Assembly: GCF_030219325.1 (NCBI RefSeq) | Contig: NZ_CP126625.1 | Span: 2,468,857-2,532,856 of the forward strand | From: Geothrix sp. | GTDB taxonomy: Bacteria; Acidobacteriota; Holophagae; Holophagales; Holophagaceae | Direction of reading: 5' to 3' | Length of the DNA stretch: 64,000 nt | Shown here: positions 10,154 through 17,199 of the stretch, in pieces | Layout: each line of letters starts with the position of its first letter | Position numbering within the stretch: position 1 is the first letter of the stretch | Position numbers and translations under genes: made by a program | The notes under the pieces: model-generated | What the model was told of the DNA's origin: nothing | The model's input: the letters and a program-made list of their open reading frames with translations, nothing else | Databases searched by the model: none

Positions 10154-10477
10154 TCAGTTCTGCTTGGGTTCCGTTTCGGAGGCCAGGGTGGCGACGGCCG
10201 AGCGGCGCGCCTTCACCACGGTGTTGCCGAGCTTGACGTACAGGTCCTTGTCCTCGACGCGGTCGATGGTGGCGTAGAGGCCGGAGCTGAGCACCACCTC
10301 GTCGCCAGCCTTCAGCTTGGCCAGGCGGGCCTCCATCTCCTTGCGGGCCTTGCTCTGGGGCCGGAGGATGAAGAAATAGAACAGCAGGCCCATGCCCAGC
10401 ATCATGGGAAAAGGCCCCTTGAGCAGCGCTTCGAGCCCTTGCGGGCCTGGGGGAGTATCAAGCAGGGCGAAAGTCAT
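10154..10477 (-). CDS. yajC: Preprotein translocase accessory subunit YajC
   Basis: 107 residues with one N-terminal membrane helix (MMLGMGLLFYFFIL) followed by the family signature RPQSKARKEMEARLAKLKAGDEVV and a small cytoplasmic beta domain. YajC associates with SecDF. The ATG at 10477 directly follows the TGA of tgt (TGAATG), so the genes are co-translated. The order tgt-yajC-secDF is the classical one across many bacteria. Confidence 0.95.
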   Translation of the reverse strand: MTFALLDTPPGPQGLEALLKGPFPMMLGMGLLFYFFILRPQSKARKEMEARLAKLKAGDEVVLSSGLYATIDRVEDKDLYVKLGNTVVKARRSAVATLASETEPKQN

Positions 10478-11626
10478 TCAGGGCTCCTCGGTCAACCATC
10501 CGGCGCGTGTGGACTGGGCGAAGGCCGGAAACCGGTTCTCCAGCAGGGCCTGCCGCGCGGCGCGGGTGAGTCCCACAGTGTAGCTCAGGTTGTGGATCGT
10601 GTTCAGCGTGAAGCCCAGCAGCTCCCCACAGCGGAGGAGATGATGCAGGTAGGCCCGGGAAAAGGTCCGGCAGGTGTAGCAGGGGCAATCGGGGTCCAGG
10701 GGCAGGTCCGCCTCCCGGTGGCGGGCGTTCTTGAGGTTGAGCCGGCCCCGGCTGGTGAGGATGCGGCCGTGGCGGGCCTCCCGGCTGGGGAGGACGCAGT
10801 CGAAGAGGTCCACCCCGTGCTCGATGCCGAAGAGCAGATCCTCCGGGGTGCCCACGCCCATGAGGTAGCGGGGCCGGTCCCCCGGCAGCTCCTTCACGAA
10901 CTCAGCCAGCACGGCGTTCATCTCCGGCTTGGGCTCGCCGACGCTGAGCCCGCCCACGGCGAAGCCCTGGAAGGGCGTCTTCGCATCCAGCTCCAGCGCC
11001 TCCTCCAGGTGCCGGCGCCGCAGGTCCAGGTGCGTGCCGCCCTGGTTGATGGCGAAGAGCCCCTGGTGCGGCTGCAGCGGCACGGCCCGGCTGCGGGCCA
11101 GCCAGCGGGTGGTGCGGGCCATGCTGACCTCGAGCTTCGACCGCTCCAGGCGCCCAGGCGGGCACTCGTCGAGGGCCATGCAGATGTCTGAGCCCAGGTT
11201 CCGCTGGATCTCCAGGCTGCGCTCCGGGGACAGGAACTGCGGGCTGCCGTCCACGTGGCTCTGGAAGGTGACGCCGTCCTCGGTCATCTTGCGGAGGGAA
11301 GCCAGGGAGAACACCTGGAATCCCCCGGAATCCGTCAGGATGGGGCCCTCCCAGCCCATGAGGCGGTGCAGCCCACCCAGCCGGGCGACGAGCTCGTCCC
11401 CAGGTCTCAGCCCCAGGTGGTAGGTGTTGCCGAGGATGACCTGGGGCCCGATCTCCCGCAGCTGGACCGGCGTGATGCCCTTCACCGTGCCCTGCGTGCC
11501 CACGGGCATGAAGGCGGGGGTCAGGACCTCGCCATGGCCGGTCCTGAAGTGGCCCGCCCGCGCAGCTGCGGCGTGGTTTGCGGTTTCGTTCCTGAATGTG
11601 AACTCAGGACTTGTGATTTCAGACAT
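10478..11626 (-). CDS. tgt: Queuine/preQ1 tRNA-guanine transglycosylase
   Basis: 382 residues, normal for bacterial Tgt, which swaps G34 of Asp, Asn, His and Tyr tRNAs for preQ1. It shows the catalytic aspartate in TDSGGFQVFS, the substrate loop GFAVGGLSVGE, the nucleophile region FDCVLPSREARHGRIL and the zinc site CPCYTC with a later His. ATG at 11626 is preceded by AGG seven to ten bases upstream. The stretch before it (11640-11700) is unusually AT-rich for this window and probably holds the promoter for the tgt-yajC-secDF operon. Confidence 0.96.
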   Translation of the reverse strand: MSEITSPEFTFRNETANHAAAARAGHFRTGHGEVLTPAFMPVGTQGTVKGITPVQLREIGPQVILGNTYHLGLRPGDELVARLGGLHRLMGWEGPILTDSGGFQVFSLASLRKMTEDGVTFQSHVDGSPQFLSPERSLEIQRNLGSDICMALDECPPGRLERSKLEVSMARTTRWLARSRAVPLQPHQGLFAINQGGTHLDLRRRHLEEALELDAKTPFQGFAVGGLSVGEPKPEMNAVLAEFVKELPGDRPRYLMGVGTPEDLLFGIEHGVDLFDCVLPSREARHGRILTSRGRLNLKNARHREADLPLDPDCPCYTCRTFSRAYLHHLLRCGELLGFTLNTIHNLSYTVGLTRAARQALLENRFPAFAQSTRAGWLTEEP

Positions 11627-11754
11627 GACGGCTACCTGACTTTCTTAACAAAAATTAACAATTCCACCCTTTTCCCGACTCAAAAGATGTTGCGGTATCC
11701 ATGAAAAAACAGTGGAATGCCGTATCCATGAGGGATTGCGTTCAGTTTCAAGGC

Positions 11755-11783
11755 TTGACCAACCGCCGACCCTTTGCCATCTT
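11755..11783 (+). promoter_or_regulatory. Possible promoter for the tonB-exbB-exbD operon
   Basis: TTGACC at 11755-11760 and CATCTT at 11778-11783, separated by 17 bases. The -35 hexamer is good and the -10 is weak. It lies about 110 bases upstream of the first gene. The rest of the 11627-11891 gap shows no other feature that I can support. Confidence 0.3.
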
Positions 11784-11891
11784 AGCCGCTGGGCTTGCCC
11801 CAGTTCTTTACCCTCGTCGTTGTGGCCGATTCGGTGTTCCCGCCGTTTCGGCTAGCTGTTTTTTCCCCCCTGGATCTTTCAAGGGAGCCGC

Positions 11892-12692
11892 ATGAGCAAA
11901 GATCCCCAGAAACCCATTCCCGCCAAGTCGGCCGCTCCCGTGGAGACGCTGGAGGATGCCGTTTATCGGTCCTCCCTGTCCGCCGGGAACGACGCCATCA
12001 AGCGGGGCAACCCCAAGGTGACGATCCCCGCCACCGTACTCATGTACGGGCTCTTCGCTTTCGTAGGCTTCCAGCTGGCCAAGCAGTCGTCAGTGGTCAA
12101 GGAAAAGCTGAAGACCGTGGGCATCGACCTCAACGAGAAGGCTGACGACGCGCCGCCGCCGCCGCCTCCTCCTCCTCCGCCGCCGCCGCCGCCGCCGCCG
12201 CCGCCGATGGCCGCGGTTTCGTCGAAGGCGGATCAGACGCCCATCGATCCCCGACAGGAGATCGTGCCTGAGCAGGCCCCCAAGGAGCTGCCCAAGCAGG
12301 ATCACTCGCTGGGTGGCGTTCCCGGTGGCGTCCCCGGTGGCGTTCCCGGTGGCGTGATCGGCGGCGTGGTCGGTGGCGTGGTCGGTGGCGTGGTCGGTGG
12401 TCAGGGCAGGGTCGTCGACTTCGACTTCAGCCAGATCAAGATCAAGTACCAGCCTCCGGCGCCCCCCTACCCCCCCCTCGCCAAGATCGCGAAGATCCAG
12501 GGCACGGTGGTCGTGGAAATCGTCGTCGGTCCCGATGGCATCCCCACCTCGGCTTCGGCCAAGGAGGGACCTCCCCAGCTCCGTCCTTCCGCCGAGGCCT
12601 ACGCCATGATGTGGAAGTTCGAGCCCGCCATGCTGAACGGGCAGGCCCAGTACGCCCGCTTCAAGCTGACGATGCCCTATCGCCTCCGGTAG
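11892..12692 (+). CDS. TonB-like energy transducer with an 18-residue polyproline tract
   Basis: 266 residues: a cytoplasmic N-terminus, one membrane helix (TIPATVLMYGLFAFVGFQL, near residues 46-64), a run of 18 prolines at 12153-12206, a Gly-Gly-Val-rich spacer (seven near-identical 12-bp units around 12315-12405) and a C-terminal TonB domain with YPPLAKIAKIQGTVVVEIVV and a KFEPAMLNGQ segment. TonB links the ExbBD proton channel to outer-membrane receptors; the Pro-rich part spans the periplasm. ExbB and two ExbD genes follow directly. The repetitive tracts are prone to slippage, so length may vary between strains. Start at 11892 has AAGGGAGCC upstream. Confidence 0.88.
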   Translation: MSKDPQKPIPAKSAAPVETLEDAVYRSSLSAGNDAIKRGNPKVTIPATVLMYGLFAFVGFQLAKQSSVVKEKLKTVGIDLNEKADDAPPPPPPPPPPPPPPPPPPMAAVSSKADQTPIDPRQEIVPEQAPKELPKQDHSLGGVPGGVPGGVPGGVIGGVVGGVVGGVVGGQGRVVDFDFSQIKIKYQPPAPPYPPLAKIAKIQGTVVVEIVVGPDGIPTSASAKEGPPQLRPSAEAYAMMWKFEPAMLNGQAQYARFKLTMPYRLR

Positions 12693-12741
12693 CCACCACC
12701 CCTTTCCCTGTCATCCACCTTTTCTCCCATAAGGAAACCTC

Positions 12742-13470
12742 ATGAACCTGCTTTCCTCCCCCCTCCTGCTCGCCCTCGCCGAAGGCGGCCACGACAGCTT
12801 CTCCCCCCTGGAGCTCTTCAAGGCGGCCTCCCCCGCGAACAAGGGGATCATCATCATCCTCTTCATCCTCCTCGGGTACCAGATCTACGTGACCGTCGAG
12901 CGCTTCGTCACCTACGCCCAGAGCAACCAGGCCTCCGACAAGTTCCTCAAGCTGTTCATGGACACCCTGCGCCGCGGTGACTTCGAGGCCGCCAAGCGCG
13001 CCGCCACCACCCACAACAAGAGCCACGTCGCCCTCGTGCTGAAGCACGGCCTCGACATCTTCCAGTACGAGAAGCAGCTCAAGACCATGAACCCCAACCA
13101 CGACGCCATCCAGCCCGTGGAACGCGCCATCGCCCGTGGCACCGCCGAGGTCGTCGAGCTCCTCAAGAAGGGCATGAGCGGCCTGGCCACCATCGGCGCG
13201 CTGGCCCCCTTCATCGGCCTGCTCGGCACCGTCATCGGCATCATCAAGGTCTTCTCCGACCTGAAGACCAAGGGCGCCGGCGACATCAACGCCCTGGCCG
13301 GCTCCATCGGTGAGGCCCTGGCCACCACCGCGCTCGGCCTGATCGTCGCCATCCCCGCCGTGTGGATCTACAACCTGCTGACCAACAAGCAGGACGTGGT
13401 CGTCACCAACATCAACAATGCCGCTTCCCAGATGATCGACGAGTTCATCCGTCGCGAGAGCCAGGGCTAA
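12742..13470 (+). CDS. exbB: ExbB/TolQ/MotA-family proton channel subunit
   Basis: 242 residues with three hydrophobic segments (GIIIILFILLGYQIYV near 38-54, and two C-terminal helices, GLATIGALAPFIGLLGTVIG and ALGLIVAIPAVWIYNLL) and the large cytoplasmic loop typical of ExbB. The conserved stretch APFIGLLGTVIGI identifies the family. It assembles around ExbD and energises TonB by proton flow. ATG has AAGGAAACCTC upstream and sits 49 bases after the TonB-like gene. Confidence 0.93.
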   Translation: MNLLSSPLLLALAEGGHDSFSPLELFKAASPANKGIIIILFILLGYQIYVTVERFVTYAQSNQASDKFLKLFMDTLRRGDFEAAKRAATTHNKSHVALVLKHGLDIFQYEKQLKTMNPNHDAIQPVERAIARGTAEVVELLKKGMSGLATIGALAPFIGLLGTVIGIIKVFSDLKTKGAGDINALAGSIGEALATTALGLIVAIPAVWIYNLLTNKQDVVVTNINNAASQMIDEFIRRESQG

Positions 13471-13489
13471 TCTGACCATCCATCCCCGT

Positions 13490-13509
13490 CCGGGGGCGCA
13501 AGCCCCCGG
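13490..13509 (+). other. Intercistronic hairpin between exbB and exbD
   Basis: An eight-base-pair GC stem (CCGGGGGC pairing with GCCCCCGG) around a GCAA tetraloop. No U-tract follows. GNRA-type loop and position suggest RNA stabilisation of the exbB end or a control of the exbB:exbD protein ratio rather than termination. Confidence 0.55.
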
Positions 13510-13530
13510 GCCGTTCAAGGAGAACACACC

Positions 13531-14031
13531 ATGGATGCAGGTGGTGGTAAGGCGGGTGGCGTCAAGTCCGACATCAACGTCACCCCGCTCGTGGACATCG
13601 TGCTGGTGCTGCTGATCATCTTTATCGTGATCACGCCCGCGGTGAACAGCAGCGTCAAGCTGCCGACTGCCAAGCACAGTCCGAAGGCAGAAAAGAACAA
13701 GGACGAGAAGTACCTCACGCTGATGCTCACGTCCAAGCGCAACGACAAGTGGGAAGTCATCGGCCCCGGCGCCATCCTCATCGACGACAAGGATGCGAAG
13801 GATCTGACGTTCTTCATCAACAATGAGGGCCAGCGTCAGCAGCTCGAGGATTTCATCAACCGCAATGTCTCCCAGCTGAGCCAGAAGGTCGTCTTCGTGA
13901 AGGCTGACGCGGACCTGCCTTTCAAGTACGTCAATGAGCTGTTCCAGGTCTGCCGGAAGGGTGGCGCCGATGAGGCGTCCATCGTGACCAGCGAAGACAA
14001 GACCGAAGAAAAGCCCGCAGGAGGCAAATAA
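13531..14031 (+). CDS. exbD: ExbD/TolR-family protein, first copy
   Basis: 166 residues: short cytoplasmic start, DINVTPLVDIVLVLLIIFIV with the catalytic membrane aspartate (family signature), and a periplasmic domain that is larger and more charged than in classic ExbD. It pairs with ExbB. ATG follows AAGGAG. Its stop overlaps the start of the second copy (TAATG). Confidence 0.93.
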   Translation: MDAGGGKAGGVKSDINVTPLVDIVLVLLIIFIVITPAVNSSVKLPTAKHSPKAEKNKDEKYLTLMLTSKRNDKWEVIGPGAILIDDKDAKDLTFFINNEGQRQQLEDFINRNVSQLSQKVVFVKADADLPFKYVNELFQVCRKGGADEASIVTSEDKTEEKPAGGK

Positions 14032-14531
14032 TGGATGCCGGTGGCGCTAAAGGAAAACAGAAGTCGGATATCAACGTCACTCCGTTGATCGACATCGTGC
14101 TGGTGCTCCTCATCGTCTTCATCGTGATGGTGCCCGGCCTCGACAAGGCCACCAAGGTGGTGGTCCCTCAGGTGGTCGTCCAGACCAAGGTGACTCCTCC
14201 CGATCCCAACAACATCCTGATCCAGATTGATCAGGATGGGACCATGACCCTCCAGCAGGACAAGATCGACATACAGGGTCTGAAGGATCGGCTCCCCGAG
14301 GCGGTGATGCTCCAGCCCCTCAACTACCGGAAGGTCTTCCTGAAGGTGGACGAGGATGTGAAGTTCCAGGCCATGGTGGACGTGCTCGACACGATCCGCG
14401 TCGCCTCCAACACCGCCAAGCAGAAGTCCCTGGAAAACGGGGACAAGTTCCTGGGCCAGGACGGCGGCGACGTGAAAGTGGCCGTCTCCTTGAAGAAGCG
14501 TCCCGCGAGTGCCACGGCTCCCGTGAGCTAG
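14031..14531 (+). CDS. exbD: ExbD/TolR-family protein, second copy
   Basis: 166 residues, the same length as the first copy, with DINVTPLIDIVLVLLIVFIVMVPG at the membrane helix and a divergent periplasmic domain. The one-base overlap with the upstream stop implies coupled translation. Two different ExbD proteins beside one ExbB are common in myxobacteria and acidobacteria and suggest a heteromeric ExbD dimer, which is inference. A terminator follows 18 bases later. Confidence 0.93.
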   Translation: MDAGGAKGKQKSDINVTPLIDIVLVLLIVFIVMVPGLDKATKVVVPQVVVQTKVTPPDPNNILIQIDQDGTMTLQQDKIDIQGLKDRLPEAVMLQPLNYRKVFLKVDEDVKFQAMVDVLDTIRVASNTAKQKSLENGDKFLGQDGGDVKVAVSLKKRPASATAPVS

Positions 14532-14548
14532 GCCCTCCCGCCATACCT

Positions 14549-14575
14549 GAAAGGGCCCCGCTCGGGGCCCTTTTT
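14549..14575 (+). terminator. Rho-independent terminator of the tonB-exbBD operon
   Basis: AAAGGGCCCCG, a short loop, CGGGGCCC and TTTTT. The U-tract serves the plus strand; on the other strand only three Ts follow, so it may partly serve the convergent EamA gene. Confidence 0.9.
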
Positions 14576-15462
14576 CATGCCCGCTGCCGGTGCCCGAGCA
14601 CCGTGCCGTAGGCCACGCCGGCCACGGTGATGAGCACCCCCGCCAGCCCCGGAAGCGTGCTGCGCTCGCCCAGCAGGGGCACGGCGAGGAGGTACTGGAC
14701 GATGGGCAGCAGCTGGAGCCAGATGGCCGCCTCCGGCACGGACAGGGTGCCGTAGGCTTCCGACATCAGCAGCTGGCCGGCATAGGCCAGCAGGCTCATG
14801 AGGACGGCCAGGGCCCAGGGGCCGACGCCACCTGGCCAGGGCGTGAGGGCGAAAGGCAGCACCACGGGCAGCCCCGCGATGCAGAAGAAGAAGAAGATCG
14901 TGGCGGCGTTGTCCGTGTGGCGCACGGCCCGGATGGCGTTGGCACTGGTGGCCGCGAAGACCGCCGCCGCCAGGGCGGCCAACTGCCCCCGCCCGAAGCC
15001 GAAGCCGAGGTGGCCCTGGCTCAGCACCATGGCCACGCCCAGGGAAGCGGCCAGGATGGCCAGCCACAAGTGGATGGTGGGCCGCTCCTTGAAGATCACC
15101 AGGGACAGGGTCACGGCGATCACGGGGAACACGTTGTAGAGGATTCCCGCCTCGCCGGCCGGAATGTGGGCCAGGGCGTAGAAGTAGAGCACCACCACCG
15201 CGCCGCCCGAGAGCCCCCGCATCACCAGCAGGCGGTGGTTGCTGGGGCGGTACAGACCGGGTATCAGGCCGAAGGTCAGCAGGCTGAACAGCGCCCCCAC
15301 CACGAAGCGGAGCACGGCCAGGTGCCCCGCCGTGAAGCCCATGTCCGGCATGGTCAGCTTCCGGGCCAGGATGGCCATGAGCCCGAAGCACAGGGCCGAG
15401 CCCGCCAGCTGCCCCCGGGCCGCCATGCGGCGACGGGACTGGGCGGGGGTGAAGGTGGTCAT
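14575..15462 (-). CDS. EamA/DMT-superfamily permease
   Basis: 295 residues with ten predicted helices in two EamA repeats; the first repeat includes LAVLRFVVGALFSLL and the second starts near LAALAAAVFAATSANAIRAVRH. Members export metabolites or amino acids; no substrate can be assigned. I use the ATG at 15462, although its ribosome binding site is weak; a longer start would read into an inverted-repeat element immediately upstream. The stop codon abuts the terminator of the exb operon. Confidence 0.85.
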   Translation of the reverse strand: MTTFTPAQSRRRMAARGQLAGSALCFGLMAILARKLTMPDMGFTAGHLAVLRFVVGALFSLLTFGLIPGLYRPSNHRLLVMRGLSGGAVVVLYFYALAHIPAGEAGILYNVFPVIAVTLSLVIFKERPTIHLWLAILAASLGVAMVLSQGHLGFGFGRGQLAALAAAVFAATSANAIRAVRHTDNAATIFFFFCIAGLPVVLPFALTPWPGGVGPWALAVLMSLLAYAGQLLMSEAYGTLSVPEAAIWLQLLPIVQYLLAVPLLGERSTLPGLAGVLITVAGVAYGTVLGHRQRA

Positions 15463-15495
15463 GCTCGAATCATCCGATGGGGAAACCAAAAGAGA

Positions 15496-15570
15496 AACCG
15501 CAGATGTCGCAGATTCACGCAGATGAAAAGCCGAGGCCACTCATCTGCGCCATCTGCGTCATCTGCGGTT
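15496..15570. repeat. Inverted-repeat element, CGCAGATG type
   Basis: Arm 15496-15526 (AACCGCAGATGTCGCAGA, then a second CGCAGATGA) is the near-perfect reverse complement of arm 15541-15570, separated by about 14 bases. Each arm is itself built from three spaced copies of CGCAGAT. It lies between two minus-strand genes. A sister element built from CGAAT units is at 22614-22701. Confidence 0.8.
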
Positions 15571-15606
15571 AGATGTCTTACCTTTTCGCACTGGAATTCA
15601 CCGGCT

Positions 15607-17085
15607 TCAGGGGTTGTAGGCGCCCTGGGGCTGGTTCAGGCCCGCGGCGTGGAAGGCGGACTGGAGGGCCCCGCCCCGGAAGGCGCCACGGTCGGCCGCT
15701 TCCAGGTGATCCAACAGGTGGGACAGGTTGGCGCCACTGGGCACCGTGGGCACGCCCAGGTCCGCCGCCAGCTGGGGCAGGGTCAAGTCGTCGAGGAAGG
15801 TACCTTCCTCCCTCACCACGGAGCCCCGCAGGGTGTACTGGTCCGTGGGCCCCGTCACGGTTCGCAGGCTGGAAGAGGGCACCACCACCGCATCCACCCA
15901 GCCGGCCCTGCCGCCCTTGGCCTCCCGGTCCGCATGGGCGGCATATTTCAGGTCCTCGCCACAGAGCAGGCCCGCCACCGTGACGGTCTCGCCGAAGCTG
16001 AAGTTCTTCGCCGCGGCCACCCGCAAATGGCTTCCCACTTGGCGGTTGAGCTCAGCCGCTACGCGGCTGAGTACCGGCGCGAAACTCGCGCCGGTCAAGA
16101 GGAGGACTCTACGCCCCATGAATCCCTTGGCCCGTGGAGATTTGATGAAGCGGCGGCTGTGCTCCAGGAAGCGGCGCACCAGTCCCACGCCGTTCTCCAG
16201 CTGGGCCCAGGACCGGGAGTAGAAGGCGCGCCCCGGCACCTCGAGACCCGCCCGGGTGAACCACTCATCCGCCAGCAGCAGCCAGGGTTCGCCATCGTTG
16301 GCCCTGGCGTACTTCCGCACTTCCGGTGTCCAGCTCGCAACCCAGTCCCGGGCGAAAGCGGAGTCCACATCCTGCACGCTCGGCAGGTTCTCGCGGTGCG
16401 CCGTGAGGCCCACGGGCACGCAGGAGAGGCTCAGCACGCTGCCCCGCCCTTCCTTGCGGCGGGCCCAGAGATCGGCCAGGGTCTGCTGCCAGATCTCGCC
16501 ATCGTTGAGGCCCGGCGCCACCACCGCCTGGGTGTGCACGTCGATGCCACCGGCCAGCAGGCGATCGATCTTGCGAAGGATGTGGCCTTCCCGGGGATTG
16601 CCCACCACCTTCACCCGGGCCACCGGATCCGTGGCATGGACCGACACATGGATGGGGCTTAGCCGCTCGCGCACGATGCGGTCCAGCTCCGCGTCATCGC
16701 TGCTCGACAATGTCGTGAAGTGCCCGTAGAGGAAGGAGAGCCGCACATCTTCGTCCTTCAGGTAGAGCGACTTGCGGAAGCCCTTGGGCATCTGGTGGAC
16801 GAAGCAGAACACGCAGTTCTGCTTGCAGACCTTCACCTCGTCCTGGGCCAGGTCCACGCCGATGCCCTCGCCGCCGTTCTCCACAAAAGCCTTGAACGTG
16901 CTGCCGTCCGGGCGCTGCAGCACGAGCTCCGCCTCGTCCTCCCGGGTGATGAGGTACTGGTAGCTCAGCTGGTCCAGCACCGCCTCGCCGTGGATCTTCA
17001 GCAGCGTGTCGCCGGGACGGATCCCCGCCTCCTCGGCCAGACTGCCGGGTTCCACGGTGATGATCTGGACGCCTTTCTGGGCCAA
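15607..17085 (-). CDS. DUF512 radical SAM protein with N-terminal PDZ domain
   Basis: 492 residues: an N-terminal PDZ-like domain (GVQIITVEPGSLAEEAGIRPGDTLL), a radical SAM cluster motif CKQNCVFCFVHQMPKG at about residue 87, then the DUF512 C-terminal domain. This architecture is a widely conserved but uncharacterised family (sometimes found beside Der/EngA). The chain length is normal for the family. Start is TTG at 17085, chosen because AGGAG lies seven bases upstream. A 12-bp hairpin stands immediately 5' of that ribosome binding site. Confidence 0.88.
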   Translation of the reverse strand: MAQKGVQIITVEPGSLAEEAGIRPGDTLLKIHGEAVLDQLSYQYLITREDEAELVLQRPDGSTFKAFVENGGEGIGVDLAQDEVKVCKQNCVFCFVHQMPKGFRKSLYLKDEDVRLSFLYGHFTTLSSSDDAELDRIVRERLSPIHVSVHATDPVARVKVVGNPREGHILRKIDRLLAGGIDVHTQAVVAPGLNDGEIWQQTLADLWARRKEGRGSVLSLSCVPVGLTAHRENLPSVQDVDSAFARDWVASWTPEVRKYARANDGEPWLLLADEWFTRAGLEVPGRAFYSRSWAQLENGVGLVRRFLEHSRRFIKSPRAKGFMGRRVLLLTGASFAPVLSRVAAELNRQVGSHLRVAAAKNFSFGETVTVAGLLCGEDLKYAAHADREAKGGRAGWVDAVVVPSSSLRTVTGPTDQYTLRGSVVREEGTFLDDLTLPQLAADLGVPTVPSGANLSHLLDHLEAADRGAFRGGALQSAFHAAGLNQPQGAYNP

Positions 17086-17097
17086 GGGACGCTCCTG

Positions 17098-17124
17098 CTC
17101 CGGATTCCCTTCGGGAATCCGGAG
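17098..17124 (-). other. 12-bp hairpin between the EF-G-like gene and the DUF512 gene
   Basis: CTCCGGATTCCC (17098-17109) pairs perfectly with GGGAATCCGGAG (17113-17124) over a three-base loop. There is no U-tract on the minus strand. It may end or stabilise the EF-G-like message and sits next to the ribosome binding site of the DUF512 gene. Confidence 0.55.
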
Positions 17125-17199
17125 GTAGATTGTCTCATTGGGGGGGAAGAATGGCCTTTCCTATCTCCGGCCCGCCAGGGCCAGAGCCTCGTATGGATC

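Noticed and set aside
12312-12405. 12-bp tandem repeats as a regulatory iteron array
   Set aside because: They are in frame within the TonB-like gene and encode the Gly-Gly-Val spacer.
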